A stretch of 64,000 bases of DNA from Streptomyces roseolus (GTDB taxonomy: Bacteria; Actinomycetota; Actinomycetes; Streptomycetales; Streptomycetaceae): contig NZ_BMTV01000010.1 in the NCBI RefSeq assembly GCF_014649855.1, positions 62,001-126,000 of the forward strand, given 5' to 3'. Both the position numbers and the translations under genes were made by a program. How positions within the stretch are numbered: position 1 is the stretch's first letter; every line of letters begins with the position of its first letter. A model generated the notes under the pieces. That model saw only the letters and a program-made list of their open reading frames with translations. It ran no database searches and was not told the DNA's origin. This document shows positions 9,273 through 19,116 of this stretch, piece by piece.

Positions 9273-10223
9273 TCAGCGCCCGCGCCCCTGCAGCGAGGCC
9301 AGGTACGCGTTGTACTCCGCCAGCTCCTTGTCGCCGTCCCGGTCCGCCTGCCGGTCCTTGCGGACCGCCTGCCGCTGCTCGGAGTGGTACCACTGGTAGA
9401 CCAGGGCGATCAGCACGAGCACCGAGGGGATCTCGCTGAACGCCCAGGCGATGCCGCCCGCGGCGTTCTGGTCGGCGAGCGCGTCGATGCCGAGCGAGGC
9501 CGGAGGGTTCTCGTACGCCTTCACCATCGGCTGGGACGCCATCATCATGGCGATGCCGAAGAAGGCGTGGAACGGCATGCCGGCGAAGAGCTCCAGCATC
9601 CGCATCACGTAGCCCGGCCGGTGCGGACCCGGGTCCACGCCCATGATCGGCCAGAAGAAGACCACGCCCACCGCGAGGAAGTGGACCATCATCGCGATGT
9701 GCCCCGGCTTCGACGCCATCAGCGTGTCGAAGAGCGGGGTGAAGTAGAGGCCGTAGAGGCTGGCGATGAAGATGCCGATGGTGAAGACCGGATGCGTGAT
9801 GACCTTCATGTACCGGCTGTGCAGCAGCTTGAGGAGCACCTCGCGCGGGCCGAGCGAACCGCGCCCGGCCACCGGCAGCGCCCGGAGCGCCAGCGTCACC
9901 GGCGCGCCGAGGAGCAGCAGGATCGGCGAGACCATGGAGATCATCATGTGCTGCACCATGTGCACGCTGAACATGACCATGCCGTAGTCGTTCAGCTTGG
10001 TGCACATCACCAGGGCGACGGACAGCACGCCGGCGGTGAAGAGCACGGTCCGGGAGACCGGCCAGGCGTCCCCGCGCCCGCGCAGCCGGGCGACCCCCCA
10101 CCCGTACAGGCCGAGCGCCACCAGGCACCCGACGAGGAAGAAGAGGTCGGGAGAGAACTCCAGGCCCCGCCCCAGCGTGAACGGCGGCAGATCCGTGGTC
10201 ATGCCGTGCCCGCTGTGATCCAT
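9273..10223 (-). CDS. Cytochrome c oxidase assembly/CtaG-family membrane protein
   Basis: The 316-residue polytopic protein has about seven hydrophobic segments and the conserved motifs of the Caa3-type CtaG family: SVHMVQHMM, APVTLALRALP, YFTPLFD and the His-rich HxxxMMVHFLAVG. The family is linked to copper-dependent maturation of heme-copper oxidases. The N-terminus MDHSGHGM is His/Met-rich, consistent with copper binding. The charged tail (KDRQADRDGDKELAEYN) is cytoplasmic. It follows the pfkA terminator and is likely monocistronic. Confidence 0.85.
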   Translation of the reverse strand: MDHSGHGMTTDLPPFTLGRGLEFSPDLFFLVGCLVALGLYGWGVARLRGRGDAWPVSRTVLFTAGVLSVALVMCTKLNDYGMVMFSVHMVQHMMISMVSPILLLLGAPVTLALRALPVAGRGSLGPREVLLKLLHSRYMKVITHPVFTIGIFIASLYGLYFTPLFDTLMASKPGHIAMMVHFLAVGVVFFWPIMGVDPGPHRPGYVMRMLELFAGMPFHAFFGIAMMMASQPMVKAYENPPASLGIDALADQNAAGGIAWAFSEIPSVLVLIALVYQWYHSEQRQAVRKDRQADRDGDKELAEYNAYLASLQGRGR

Positions 10224-10289
10224 CGCTTACTCCTGGAGCCCATTGCGCGCCGAGCCCGTTTCGCGCTTGTTGTCCGCACCAGACTAGAA

Positions 10290-10321
10290 CCGCCCCCGGT
10301 CGCGCTCGCGACCGGGGGCGG
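10290..10321 (-). terminator. Terminator downstream of pfkA
   Basis: CCGCCCCCGGTCGCG pairs with CGCGACCGGGGGCGG, a 15-bp perfect stem with a 2-base CT between the arms (in practice a slightly larger loop). On the minus strand it lies 30 bases after the pfkA stop. Confidence 0.85.
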
Positions 10322-10351
10322 GTGTCGGGCGCACGGGGCGCGCGGGGGTGC

Positions 10352-11380
<1,029 letters not shown>

Positions 11381-11436
11381 AGCCCAAAAACCTTTGCAAC
11401 GTGGGCCGACTCCCGGACCACGTCGTCCGGCTGGAT

Positions 11437-11468
11437 CCCCGCCACCCTATCGTTGCCGGGTGGCGGGG
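11437..11468 (-). terminator. 11-bp inverted repeat between gatD and pfkA
   Basis: CCCCGCCACCC (11437-11447) is perfectly repeated inverted at 11458-11468, with a 10-base spacer TATCGTTGCC. On the minus strand it lies about 100 bases after the gatD stop and about 60 bases before the pfkA start. It may terminate murT-gatD or act at the pfkA promoter: a TAGGGT hexamer on the minus strand overlaps the spacer edge. Confidence 0.5.
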
Positions 11469-11568
11469 CCGAACCGGATGTCCGCAGATTGGACACCGTA
11501 TTTACTTACGAATCCAATGTGCGCCAGCCCGCTCAGAAGTGCGCTTCCGCGGGGCTGGTGACAGTGCC

Positions 11569-12297
11569 TCAGGCGGGCTGCGCGGCGGCGGCGATGCGCT
11601 CGGCGCGCAGCGCCTCGTACCACCGGTCGTCGGTCGGCGGCAGCGCGTTCACGTCGAGGGCCAGCTTCAGGAGCAGGTCCGCGATCTGCGGGTTGCGGGC
11701 CATCACGGGGCCGTGCATGTAGGTGCCGAAGACGGTGTCGTTGTACGCGCCCTCGGTGCCGTCGCCGGTGCCGTTGCCCCGGCCGATGACGGTCCGCGCG
11801 AAGGGGCGGGCCGTCGGGCCGAGGTGGGTGATGCCCTGGTGGTTCTCGAAGCCGGTCAGCTGGGGGAGGCCCAGCTGCGGGTCGATGTCGGCGAGCACGT
11901 CGCCGACGCAGCGGGCGCCCTCGCCGCGGACCGTGGTCACGTCGAGCAGGCCGAGGCCGGGCTCGCGCTCCCCGAGGTCGTTGATGAACTCGTGGCCCAG
12001 GATCTGGTAGCCGGCGCAGACCGAGAAGATGATCGCGCCGTTGGAGGCGGCCCGGGGAAGGCCGCCGTCCCGGCGCAGCCGCTCGGCCGCGAGCCGCTGC
12101 GGCCGGTCCTCGCCGCCGCCGATCAGGTAGATGTCCCCGGAGGTGGGGATGGGCTGGTCGCTGCGGACGTCGACGCGCTCGACGGCCAGGCCGCGCTGGC
12201 GGGCGCGGCGCTCGACGACGAGGACGTTGCCCTGGTCGCCGTAGGTGCTGAGCAGGTCCGGGTAGACCCAGACCACACGCAGGCTGCTGTCACTCAT
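11569..12297 (-). CDS. gatD: Lipid II isoglutaminyl synthase, glutaminase subunit GatD
   Basis: The 242-residue class I glutamine amidotransferase has the nucleophile elbow FSVCAGYQILG (Cys94) and the catalytic His in YMHGPV (His195). With MurT it amidates the alpha-carboxyl of D-glutamate in lipid II stem peptides at the cytoplasmic membrane, using ammonia from glutamine. The neighbouring murT confirms the call over generic CobB/CobQ-like amidotransferases. It starts 31 bases after murT with AGAAGGAC as ribosome site. In Gram-positive bacteria this step is required for efficient peptidoglycan cross-linking. Confidence 0.93.
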   Translation of the reverse strand: MSDSSLRVVWVYPDLLSTYGDQGNVLVVERRARQRGLAVERVDVRSDQPIPTSGDIYLIGGGEDRPQRLAAERLRRDGGLPRAASNGAIIFSVCAGYQILGHEFINDLGEREPGLGLLDVTTVRGEGARCVGDVLADIDPQLGLPQLTGFENHQGITHLGPTARPFARTVIGRGNGTGDGTEGAYNDTVFGTYMHGPVMARNPQIADLLLKLALDVNALPPTDDRWYEALRAERIAAAAQPA

Positions 12298-12328
12298 GCT
12301 GCAAGTCCTTCTGCGAGTCGGGGCGGGG

Positions 12329-13576
12329 TCAGTTGCCCACGCGGCGGCGGACGTCCTGGAACGCGGTGTAGTTCGCGATCAGCTCGATCTGCCCGGGCGG
12401 GGCCATGGCGACGGCCTCGTCGAGGGTCTCGCAGACGCGGAAGTCGACGCCCGCGACCTCCAGGCGGACCGCCAGGTCGAGCCTGCGGTCGCCGATCACC
12501 ATGATCGGGTGCCCGGCGAGCCGCCCGTAGTCGACGTCCCACAGCCAGGAGGTGTCGGTGCCGTCGGCGCCGCGCGCGTTGACCGAGAGGATCACCGGCG
12601 TCGGCGGCCGGTCGATCAGCGAGAAGGTCTCCAGCCAGCCGGCCGGGTTCTTCGCGAGCAGCAGCCGCAGCTGACGGTCCTGGAAGGTGACCACGTCGTA
12701 GCGGCCGGCGACGGCCTGCACCTGGTACATGCGCTCCAGGGCGACCTGCGGCGGCACGCCGAAGACGGCGGCGACGGCGGCCGAGGTGGCGGCGTTCGCC
12801 TTGTTGGCGCGGCCGGGCAGCTGGAGCCGGATCGGCCAGGCCGATCCGTGCGGGTCGAGCACGTGGTCGCCGCTGAGCGCCCAGCTCGGGGCGGGGCGGC
12901 GGAAGCCGCACTCGCCGCAGAACCAGTCGTCGCCCGGGCGCTGCAGGACGCCGCCGCAGGAGGGGCACGACCAGGCGTCGTCCTTCCACTCCTGGCCGAC
13001 CGCGACCCACACCACGTTGGGGGAGGAGGAGGCGGCCCACACGATCAGCGGGTCGTCGGCGTTGGCGATGACGACGGCCTTGGAGCCGTTGAGGCCCTCG
13101 CGCCACTTCTCGGCGAGCATCCGCGTCTCGGCGGCGCGGTCGAGCTGGTCGCGGGAGAGGTTGAGCAGCGCGATCGCCTTGGGGGTGGTGTCGCGGGCGA
13201 CGCCGGCGAGGTACTTCTCGTCGACCTCGATCACGCCGTACCGGGCGTCGCCGCCGCCGGCGAGGGCGGAGGTGATGCCGGCGGGCATGTTGGCGCCCAG
13301 GGCGTTGGAGACCACGGGGCCCGCGGCCCGCAGGGCCTCGGCGATCAGCCGGGTCGTGGTGGTCTTGCCGTTGGTGGCGGACACGAGGACGACGTCCAGG
13401 TGCTGCGCGAGCCGTCCCAGCAGGTCGGGGTCGAGCTTGAGCGCCACCCGGCCGCCGATCACCGATCCGCTGCCGCGGCCGGCCGCCCGCGACACCGCGG
13501 CGGCCGCCCGGCCCGCGGTCACGGCCAGCTTGGCGCGGGGCGTCAGCGGCTCTGGATTACCGGGGTGTCCTGACAT
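12329..13576 (-). CDS. murT: Lipid II isoglutaminyl synthase, ATP-binding subunit MurT
   Basis: The 415-residue Mur-ligase-like protein has the ATP loop VSATNGKTTTTRL, the Mur signature NLSRDQLDR and a four-Cys zinc ribbon inserted in the middle domain (CPSCGG and CGECG). The C-terminal DUF1727 region (LAKNPAGWLE, VIGDRRLDLAVRL, NYTAFQDVR) is diagnostic of MurT and holds the residues that pair with GatD. It activates the lipid II D-Glu carboxylate by phosphorylation. AAGGAGG precedes ATG 13576. It is first gene of the murT-gatD operon and diverges from def. Confidence 0.95.
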   Translation of the reverse strand: MSGHPGNPEPLTPRAKLAVTAGRAAAAVSRAAGRGSGSVIGGRVALKLDPDLLGRLAQHLDVVLVSATNGKTTTTRLIAEALRAAGPVVSNALGANMPAGITSALAGGGDARYGVIEVDEKYLAGVARDTTPKAIALLNLSRDQLDRAAETRMLAEKWREGLNGSKAVVIANADDPLIVWAASSSPNVVWVAVGQEWKDDAWSCPSCGGVLQRPGDDWFCGECGFRRPAPSWALSGDHVLDPHGSAWPIRLQLPGRANKANAATSAAVAAVFGVPPQVALERMYQVQAVAGRYDVVTFQDRQLRLLLAKNPAGWLETFSLIDRPPTPVILSVNARGADGTDTSWLWDVDYGRLAGHPIMVIGDRRLDLAVRLEVAGVDFRVCETLDEAVAMAPPGQIELIANYTAFQDVRRRVGN

Positions 13577-13687
13577 CGTCCTTGATCCTCCTTGCGTCGG
13601 TCAGGGCTCAGCCTATCGAGAACCGGCCAGGAGCCCGAACCGCGGCACCGTGCCGACCGTATGAAATGAGGAGGTCACGGCGGACCG

Positions 13688-13693
13688 TACCCT
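13688..13693 (+). promoter_or_regulatory. Putative -10 hexamer for a leaderless def transcript
   Basis: TACCCT fits the TANNNT -10 consensus and ends seven bases before ATG 13701, the spacing expected if transcription starts at the A of the start codon. There is no purine-rich ribosome site immediately before the ATG. No convincing -35 is visible. Confidence 0.5.
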
Positions 13694-13700
13694 TACCGCC

Positions 13701-14261
13701 ATGCGAAACCGCCCCATCCCCGGCAGCTCCGGCGCCGTCCGGACGATGACCCTGCTCGGCGACCCCGTGCTGCACGCGCCCTGCGCCCCCGTCACCGAGT
13801 TCGGCCCCGAACTCGACCGGCTGGTGGAGTCCATGTTCGCCACGATGTACGCGGCGCACGGCGTCGGGCTCGCGGCCAACCAGGTGGGCGTGGGGCTGCG
13901 GGTCTTCGTGTACGACTGCCCGGACGACGAGGAGGTCCGTCACCTGGGGCACGTGGTGAACCCGCGGCTGGTCGAGGCGGACGGCGACGTGTACCGCGGC
14001 CCCGAGGGCTGCCTCTCGCTGCCGGGCCTGGAGGCGCCGGTGGCCCGCTTCGACCGCGCGGTGGTCGAGGGCGTCCGCACGGACGGCACCCCGGTCCGCG
14101 TCGAGGGCACCGGCTTCTTCGCCCGCTGCCTCCAGCACGAGGTGGACCACCTGGAAGGCCACGTCTACGCGGAGCACGTCACCGGGTGGCGGAGATCACG
14201 ACTCCTGCGCGCCATCCGCAAACAGCCGTGGGGCGGGGGCGCGTCCGCCCTGGAGGCGTAG
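13701..14261 (+). CDS. def: Peptide deformylase
   Basis: The 186-residue metalloenzyme removes the formyl group from nascent protein N-termini. All three class motifs are present: GVGLAANQ (54-61), EGCLS (Cys104 as metal ligand) and HEVDH (146-150). The basic C-terminal tail (WRRSRLLRAIRK) is compatible with ribosome association. ATG 13701 has no Shine-Dalgarno, and a -10 like hexamer lies seven bases upstream, so a leaderless mRNA is likely. Streptomyces carry several deformylases; here it diverges from murT. Confidence 0.95.
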   Translation: MRNRPIPGSSGAVRTMTLLGDPVLHAPCAPVTEFGPELDRLVESMFATMYAAHGVGLAANQVGVGLRVFVYDCPDDEEVRHLGHVVNPRLVEADGDVYRGPEGCLSLPGLEAPVARFDRAVVEGVRTDGTPVRVEGTGFFARCLQHEVDHLEGHVYAEHVTGWRRSRLLRAIRKQPWGGGASALEA

Positions 14262-14395
14262 GCCGTTCCTTTCCCGGCACGGCTCCGAAGGCGACCGCCC
14301 GGGATCGCCGGCCCCGCGGGCCCGGCGCCCCGGGCACCCCCGAGACCGTTCCGGCCGCCGGCCCCCGGCCGGCTTCGGGAGCGTGCTCCTGGAAA

Positions 14396-14429
14396 CCCGG
14401 GCCGTCCGCTAGAAGCCCGGGCCGTCCGC
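14396..14429. repeat. Short direct repeat at the tetR 3' end
   Basis: CCCGGGCCGTCCGC occurs at 14396-14409 and again at 14416-14429, a 20-base period. One copy straddles the minus-strand stop of the TetR gene. It may reflect a local duplication; no function is evident. The def-tetR gap (14262-14408) otherwise holds only GC-rich sequence. Confidence 0.6.
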
Positions 14430-15056
14430 GCGGTCGTCGGCCTCGGCGAGGCGGCCCCAGAGGAGGTCCGCCAGGGCGCGGACGAGTTCGGCGCGGGAGC
14501 AGGGGCGCTCGCCGAGCCACCAGTCGCCGGCGGCGTGCATCATGCCGACGATGCCGTGGCCCCAGATCCGGGCCTGCGCCTCGGCGGCCGGGCCGAGGTC
14601 GACGCGCTCGGCGATGACCTGGCCGAGCTCCTCGCCCATGCGGCGCAGCAGCGGCGCCGAGTGGCGGCCGACGTCGAAGCCCTGCTCGGCCTGGTGGGTC
14701 TCCTCGGCCGGGTGCATGAGGAAGCGGTAGACCTGCGGCATCGCCTCGATGGAGGCGAGGTAGGTGTCGAGGGTGGACTCGACCCGGCGGCGCCGGTCGG
14801 CGGGGGCGTCGAGCGCGGCCCGCAGCGAGGCGAGGAGGGCGTCGGTGTGGCGGGTGGCGAGGGCCCGGTAGAGGCCGCCCTTGTCGCCGAAGTGGCGGTA
14901 GAGGATCGGCTTGGTGATGCCCGCCTCGGCCGCGATCGCGTTCATGGATGCCTTGGGGCCGTCGCGGAGCACCACCCGGTCCGCCGCCTCCAGCAGTTCG
15001 CGCCGCCGCTGCTCGGCGCTCTTCTGCTGGTCGGTGGTCCGGTGTGCGATGTCCAT
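14409..15056 (-). CDS. TetR-family transcriptional regulator
   Basis: The 215-residue protein has a TetR N-terminal helix-turn-helix ([45 protein letters not shown]) followed by a helical ligand domain. It is divergent from the acyl-CoA dehydrogenase, and the shared 175-base region carries GTAAC/GTTAC inverted repeats, so autoregulation and control of that gene are probable. The ligand is likely an acyl-CoA, by analogy with TetR regulators beside fatty-acid oxidation genes; this is inference. ATG 15056 follows GGGGAG and is preferred over longer in-frame extensions. Confidence 0.88.
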   Translation of the reverse strand: MDIAHRTTDQQKSAEQRRRELLEAADRVVLRDGPKASMNAIAAEAGITKPILYRHFGDKGGLYRALATRHTDALLASLRAALDAPADRRRRVESTLDTYLASIEAMPQVYRFLMHPAEETHQAEQGFDVGRHSAPLLRRMGEELGQVIAERVDLGPAAEAQARIWGHGIVGMMHAAGDWWLGERPCSRAELVRALADLLWGRLAEADDRADGPGF

Positions 15057-15182
15057 AAGCGTGTCTCCCCGCCCGTGCGATGACCTGAGGCTGTCGCAAC
15101 GTAACACCCGACCGGCATGCTGTGCCGAACCGCCCGATCGCCCTTCGCGGGGAAGGACCCGCAGGTTGACAGCCGTACCCGC

Positions 15183-15214
15183 CGGTAACAGACTGGGTGT
15201 TACCGCAAGTAACG
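15183..15214. promoter_or_regulatory. Overlapping inverted repeats, probable TetR operator
   Basis: CGGTAACA (15183-15190) and TGTTACCG (15198-15205) form perfect 8-bp arms around 7 bases. GTTAC (15199-15203) and GTAAC (15209-15213) form a second overlapping palindrome. The sites end about 18 bases before the acyl-CoA dehydrogenase start and are well placed for repression. A further GTAAC half-site lies at 15101-15105 near the tetR start. Confidence 0.75.
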
Positions 15215-15231
15215 TACTGCTGGGAGGGAAC

Positions 15232-16446
15232 ATGGCCGAGTTCACGTTCGAGCTCAACGACGACCAGAAGGAAGTCCGTGACTGGCTCCACGGCTTCGCC
15301 GCGGACGTCATGCGGCCGGCCGCCGCCGAGTGGGACGAGCGTGAGGAGACCCCCTGGCCGATCATCCAGGAGGCGGCCAAGCTCGGAATCTACTCCCTCG
15401 ACTTCTACGCCCAGCAGTTCTTCGACCCGACCGGCCTCGGCGTCCCGATGACCATGGAGGAGCTCTTCTGGGGCGACGCCGGCATCGCCCTCTCCATCGT
15501 CGGCACCGGCCTCGCCGCCGTCGGCGTCCTCGCCAACGGCACCGAGGAGCAGATCGGCACCTGGGTGCCGCAGATGTACGGCGACGCGAACGACGTCAAG
15601 GTCGCCGCCTTCTGCTCCTCCGAGCCCGACGCCGGCTCCGACGTCGCCTCCATGCGCACCCGGGCCGTCTACGACGAGGCCAAGGACGAGTGGGTGCTCA
15701 ACGGCACCAAGACCTGGGCGACCAACGGCGGCATCGCGGGCGTCCACGTCGTCGTCGCCGTCGTCGACCCGGAGCTCGGCTCCAAGGGCCACGCCTCCTT
15801 CATCGTGCCGCCGAACACCCCCGGCCTCTCCCAGGGCCAGAAGTTCAAGAAGCACGGCATCCGAGCCTCGCACACCGCCGAGGTCGTCCTGGAGGACGTC
15901 CGCGTCCCCGGCTCCTGCCTGCTCGGCGGCAAGGAGAAGCTCGACGAGCGCCTCGCCCGCGCGCGCGAGAAGGCCAAGTCCGGTGGTGAGAGGGTCAAGA
16001 ACGCCGCCATGGCCACCTTCGAGGCCTCCCGCCCGGCGGTCGGCGCCATGGCCGTCGGCACCGCCCGCGCCGCGTACGAGGTCGCCCTCGACTACGCGAA
16101 GACCCGCGTGCAGTTCGGCCGCCCGATCATCGAGAACCAGGGCGTCGCCTTCCAGCTCGCCGACATGGCCACGCAGATCGACGCGGCCCGCCTGCTCGTC
16201 TGGCGCGCCTCCTGGATGGCCACCGCCGGCAAGCCCTTCACGAACGCCGAGGGCTCCATGTCCAAGCTGTACGCCAGCGAGGTCGCCAAGTCCGTCACCG
16301 CCCAGGCCGTCCAGATCCTCGGCGGCAACGGCTACACCCGCGAGTACCCGGTGGAGCGCATGCACCGCGACGCCGCCATCTACACCATCTTCGAGGGGAC
16401 CAGCGAGATCCAGCGCATGGTCATCAGCCGGGCCGTCGGCAGGTAG
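15232..16446 (+). CDS. Acyl-CoA dehydrogenase
   Basis: The 404-residue flavoprotein catalyses alpha,beta-dehydrogenation of acyl-CoA thioesters. FAD-binding signatures are [13 protein letters not shown] and [12 protein letters not shown], and the C-terminal helix domain includes [13 protein letters not shown] and [16 protein letters not shown] followed by the glutamate region [13 protein letters not shown]. Compared with the core family it has a charged insert around residues 245-265 ([18 protein letters not shown]). GGGAGGG precedes ATG 15232. It probably forms a regulated unit with the divergent TetR gene. Substrate chain length is not determinable. Confidence 0.93.
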   Translation: MAEFTFELNDDQKEVRDWLHGFAADVMRPAAAEWDEREETPWPIIQEAAKLGIYSLDFYAQQFFDPTGLGVPMTMEELFWGDAGIALSIVGTGLAAVGVLANGTEEQIGTWVPQMYGDANDVKVAAFCSSEPDAGSDVASMRTRAVYDEAKDEWVLNGTKTWATNGGIAGVHVVVAVVDPELGSKGHASFIVPPNTPGLSQGQKFKKHGIRASHTAEVVLEDVRVPGSCLLGGKEKLDERLARAREKAKSGGERVKNAAMATFEASRPAVGAMAVGTARAAYEVALDYAKTRVQFGRPIIENQGVAFQLADMATQIDAARLLVWRASWMATAGKPFTNAEGSMSKLYASEVAKSVTAQAVQILGGNGYTREYPVERMHRDAAIYTIFEGTSEIQRMVISRAVGR

Positions 16447-16449
16447 TCC

Positions 16450-17049
16450 TCAGCCGAACCAGACGATCAGGCGGACGTTCTCGTCACCGTGGACGGCCGC
16501 CAGATCGCCCATGAGCGCCCAGACCGGGCCCCAGCGGTCGCCGTCCGGCGGGGCGAACATCCGCGCCGTGTACACCACCGGCCGGTACACCGCCCCGTCC
16601 AGCGGGACCTCGCCCCCGGGCGGCCACTCGTACGGCCACAGGTCCTCGCCGAACAGCTCCTCCGCCGCGTCCAGGACGGCGAGCGGCGTCCAGGCGACGT
16701 GGTCCAGGACGAGCTCGCCGTCCGGCCCCGGCACCCACACCCCGACGTGGTTGCCGTCGGCGCGGTCGTTCAGCGGCGCGTCCCAGTCGACAGCCGCCAC
16801 CTCGGCCCAGGTGGCGTACGAATGGCTGTGGTTGACCTCGTCGTCGGGGATGTCCGCGGAGGCGCCCGGCGGGAGGCCCCGCATGTCGAAGAGCGGCCGC
16901 TCGATCTGGAGCCCGCTGCCGCCGTACCCGAACAGGCACTCCCGCGCGTCCCGGTCGCGCACCAGCGCGCAGTCCGGCAGCCGGTCCCGGACCTCCCAGC
17001 GGCCCTCGGCCCCGCGCACCTCTATCGCGCCCTCGATGTCCGTCCCCAT
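16450..17049 (-). CDS. Uncharacterised protein
   Basis: The 199-residue product is acidic and Trp-rich, with no signal peptide or membrane segment. Recognisable patches such as VNHSHSYATWAEV and WGPVWALMGDLAAVHGDENVRLIVWF suggest a compact alpha/beta fold, but I recognise no family. Its stop lies three bases from the convergent acyl-CoA dehydrogenase stop. There is no ribosome site before ATG 17049; instead TAGCAT lies seven bases upstream, so the mRNA may be leaderless. Coding is supported by strong third-position GC. Confidence 0.7.
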   Translation of the reverse strand: MGTDIEGAIEVRGAEGRWEVRDRLPDCALVRDRDARECLFGYGGSGLQIERPLFDMRGLPPGASADIPDDEVNHSHSYATWAEVAAVDWDAPLNDRADGNHVGVWVPGPDGELVLDHVAWTPLAVLDAAEELFGEDLWPYEWPPGGEVPLDGAVYRPVVYTARMFAPPDGDRWGPVWALMGDLAAVHGDENVRLIVWFG

Positions 17050-17056
17050 GAACCGG

Positions 17057-17062
17057 ATGCTA
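17057..17062 (-). promoter_or_regulatory. Putative -10 for a leaderless transcript
   Basis: On the minus strand TAGCAT ends seven bases before ATG 17049, the same geometry as at def. No Shine-Dalgarno sequence is present. Confidence 0.45.
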
Positions 17063-17166
17063 AACGGGGGGCTCGGACGGTCGCGCGGAATTCACGGGTC
17101 CGCAAGGCCCGCTCCATTCCGCCTCCGTAGCGTCTCGGCCGTCCGAGAAAGCTACCGAGGAGTACC

Positions 17167-18486
17167 GTGAGCGCCTCCGCTCTGACCGCCCTGGCCGCCG
17201 CACTCAGCGTCGTGGCCGCGGTCCCCGCCACCCCCCAGCCCGTCGGCGTCACCGCCCGCGTCGAGACGCCCGTCGTGTACGACGACGAGGCCGGCGGCAA
17301 CGCCGACGCGGACGACCCCGCCGTCTGGGTCGACCCCACCCGGCCCGGCCGCAGCCTCGTCATCGGCACCCTCAAGGAGGGCGGCCTCGACGTGTACGAG
17401 CTCGACGGCCGCCGCCTCCAGCACATCGCCGCCCCGCCCGCCCCGGGCGAGGACGCCGCCCCCGGACGGTTCAACAACGTCGACCTGGTGTACGGCTTCG
17501 AGCTGAACGGCCGCCCCACCGACCTGGCCGTCGTCAGCGACCGCGGCCGCGACCGGATCCGCGCCTACGCCATCGACCCGGCCGCCCTCGCCGCCGGCCG
17601 CGCCCCGCTGCGGGACGTCACCGCCGCCGACGTCACCCCCGTCTTCGCCGGCAGCGAGGCCGAGGTCGACGAGCAGACCACCGCCTACGGCCTCTCCGCC
17701 TACCGCGACGGCGACGACGCCTACGTCGTCGTCTCGCAGCGCGAGCGCAGCCGGCTGCGCCTGCTCGAACTGGAGGACCGAGGCGGCCGGGTCGGCTACC
17801 GCACCGAGGACACCCTCGACCTGCCCCGGTCCTTCACCCTCCCGAACGGCACCGCCTGGCGGCCCTGCGCCGACCCCGGCGAGCTGCCGCAGGTCGAGGG
17901 CATGGCCGTCGACCAGGAGGAGCACGTCCTCTACGCCGCGCAGGAGGCCGTCGGCCTCTGGCGCGTCGAGATCGACGACGAGGAGTTCGAGCGGCCCGAA
18001 CTCCTGGACCGGGTCCGCCAGTACGGCACCCCGTGGACCTACGACGAGGCCGAGGAGGAATGCGTCCTCGACACCGCGAACGACCCCGGCTTCGGCGGTG
18101 AGCACCTGAGCGCCGACGCCGAGGGCGTCACCGTCTACCACGGCGGCGACGGCACCGGCTACGTCCTCGCCTCCAGCCAGGGCGACGACACCTTCGCCGT
18201 CTACGCGCGCGAGGGCGCCCACGCCTACCTCGGCTCCTTCTCCGTCACCGACGGGCCCGCCACCGACGGGGTGCAGCACTCCGACGGCGCCACCGTGGTG
18301 AACGTGCCGCTCGGCTCAGCCTTCCCGAAGGGCCTGCTCGTCACCCACGACGGCGAGGCCACCCCGGCGGACGGCGACCGCGAGGGCACCAACTTCAAGT
18401 TCACCCGCTGGGACGACGTCGCCGGGGCCTTCCCCGAGCCGCTGACCGTCGACACCGACTCCTTCGACCCACGCGACGCCGACTGA
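17167..18486 (+). CDS. Secreted beta-propeller phytase-like protein
   Basis: The 439-residue protein has a short signal (ALTALAAALSVVAAVPATPQP) and matches the beta-propeller (3-phytase, BPP) family: DADDPAVWVDP near the N-terminus, LVIGTLKEGGLDVYEL, RFNNVDLVYGFELNG, VVSDRGRDRIRAY and EGMAVDQEEHVLYAAQE. These enzymes release phosphate from phytate with calcium and are rich in acidic residues, as here. GTG 17167 follows GAGGAG. No obvious PHO box was seen upstream. It converges with the VOC gene through a shared palindrome. Confidence 0.85.
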   Translation: MSASALTALAAALSVVAAVPATPQPVGVTARVETPVVYDDEAGGNADADDPAVWVDPTRPGRSLVIGTLKEGGLDVYELDGRRLQHIAAPPAPGEDAAPGRFNNVDLVYGFELNGRPTDLAVVSDRGRDRIRAYAIDPAALAAGRAPLRDVTAADVTPVFAGSEAEVDEQTTAYGLSAYRDGDDAYVVVSQRERSRLRLLELEDRGGRVGYRTEDTLDLPRSFTLPNGTAWRPCADPGELPQVEGMAVDQEEHVLYAAQEAVGLWRVEIDDEEFERPELLDRVRQYGTPWTYDEAEEECVLDTANDPGFGGEHLSADAEGVTVYHGGDGTGYVLASSQGDDTFAVYAREGAHAYLGSFSVTDGPATDGVQHSDGATVVNVPLGSAFPKGLLVTHDGEATPADGDREGTNFKFTRWDDVAGAFPEPLTVDTDSFDPRDAD

Positions 18487-18497
18487 CCGCGCGGTCA
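18484..18497. other. Perfect palindrome containing both stop codons
   Basis: TGACCGCGCGGTCA holds the TGA of the phytase-like gene at its left end and the TGA of the VOC gene (read on the minus strand) at its right end. It may act as a minimal bidirectional terminator or simply be two stop codons in a symmetrical context. Confidence 0.7.
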
Positions 18498-18992
18498 CAC
18501 CACGCAGAACTCGTTGCCCTCCGGGTCCTGGAGCACCACCGCGTAGTACTCCATCCCGTGCGGCTCGTCCATCACGCGCAGCACGGTCGCGCCGAGCGCG
18601 GTCAGCCGGGCCACCTCCCCGTCGACTCGCGCCCGGCGCACGGAGAGCGGCACCCCGCGCCCACCGCCGACCTTCAGGTCCAGGTGGACGCGGTTCTTCA
18701 CCGCCTTCGGCTCCGGGACCTGCTGGAACCAGACCCGCGGCCCCGCCCCCGCCGGGTCGACCAGGGACTCCGGCAGGTCCCCCGCCCCGTCGCCCAGCTC
18801 CTCCTCCGGCACCCCGGACGCCGCCCAGTACTCCCGCCAGCTCCCGTACCCCTCCGGCGGGGGCTCCGGCACGTACCGCAGCGCCTCGGCCCAGAAGGGT
18901 ACGAGGCGGGCCGGATCCGCGCAGTCGACCGTGAGCTGGAGGGTCAGTGAGGGGCGCTCGCCCGGTGCGTCGTCCGTGAGGTTCTCGTCCAT
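18495..18992 (-). CDS. VOC (glyoxalase-like) family protein
   Basis: The 165-residue protein fits a single vicinal-oxygen-chelate unit of the Glyoxalase_6 type: LTLQLTVDCADPARLVPFWAEALRY at the start, VWFQQVPEPKAVKNRVHLDLKV in the middle and the terminal VVLQDPEGNEFCVV strand. Such proteins are metal-dependent lyases, dioxygenases or drug-binding resistance proteins; specificity is not visible. ATG 18992 follows GGAGG at eight bases and is preferred over longer in-frame starts. It is divergent from the P450 gene. Confidence 0.82.
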   Translation of the reverse strand: MDENLTDDAPGERPSLTLQLTVDCADPARLVPFWAEALRYVPEPPPEGYGSWREYWAASGVPEEELGDGAGDLPESLVDPAGAGPRVWFQQVPEPKAVKNRVHLDLKVGGGRGVPLSVRRARVDGEVARLTALGATVLRVMDEPHGMEYYAVVLQDPEGNEFCVV

Positions 18993-19116
18993 GACGCCGA
19001 GCCTCCCAGAGGCCACTGACAACGGGCCGGAACCGGATGCCCCGTCAACGGAAGCTACCCATCGGTCACTTCGTGCGGGACAATCCCCACGGCGCCGCGA
19101 CCAAGGGGGAAACCAC

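Noticed and set aside
14262..14408. Terminator between def and the TetR gene
   Set aside because: GC-rich with several partial hairpins, but no clean perfect stem comparable with the others could be seen.
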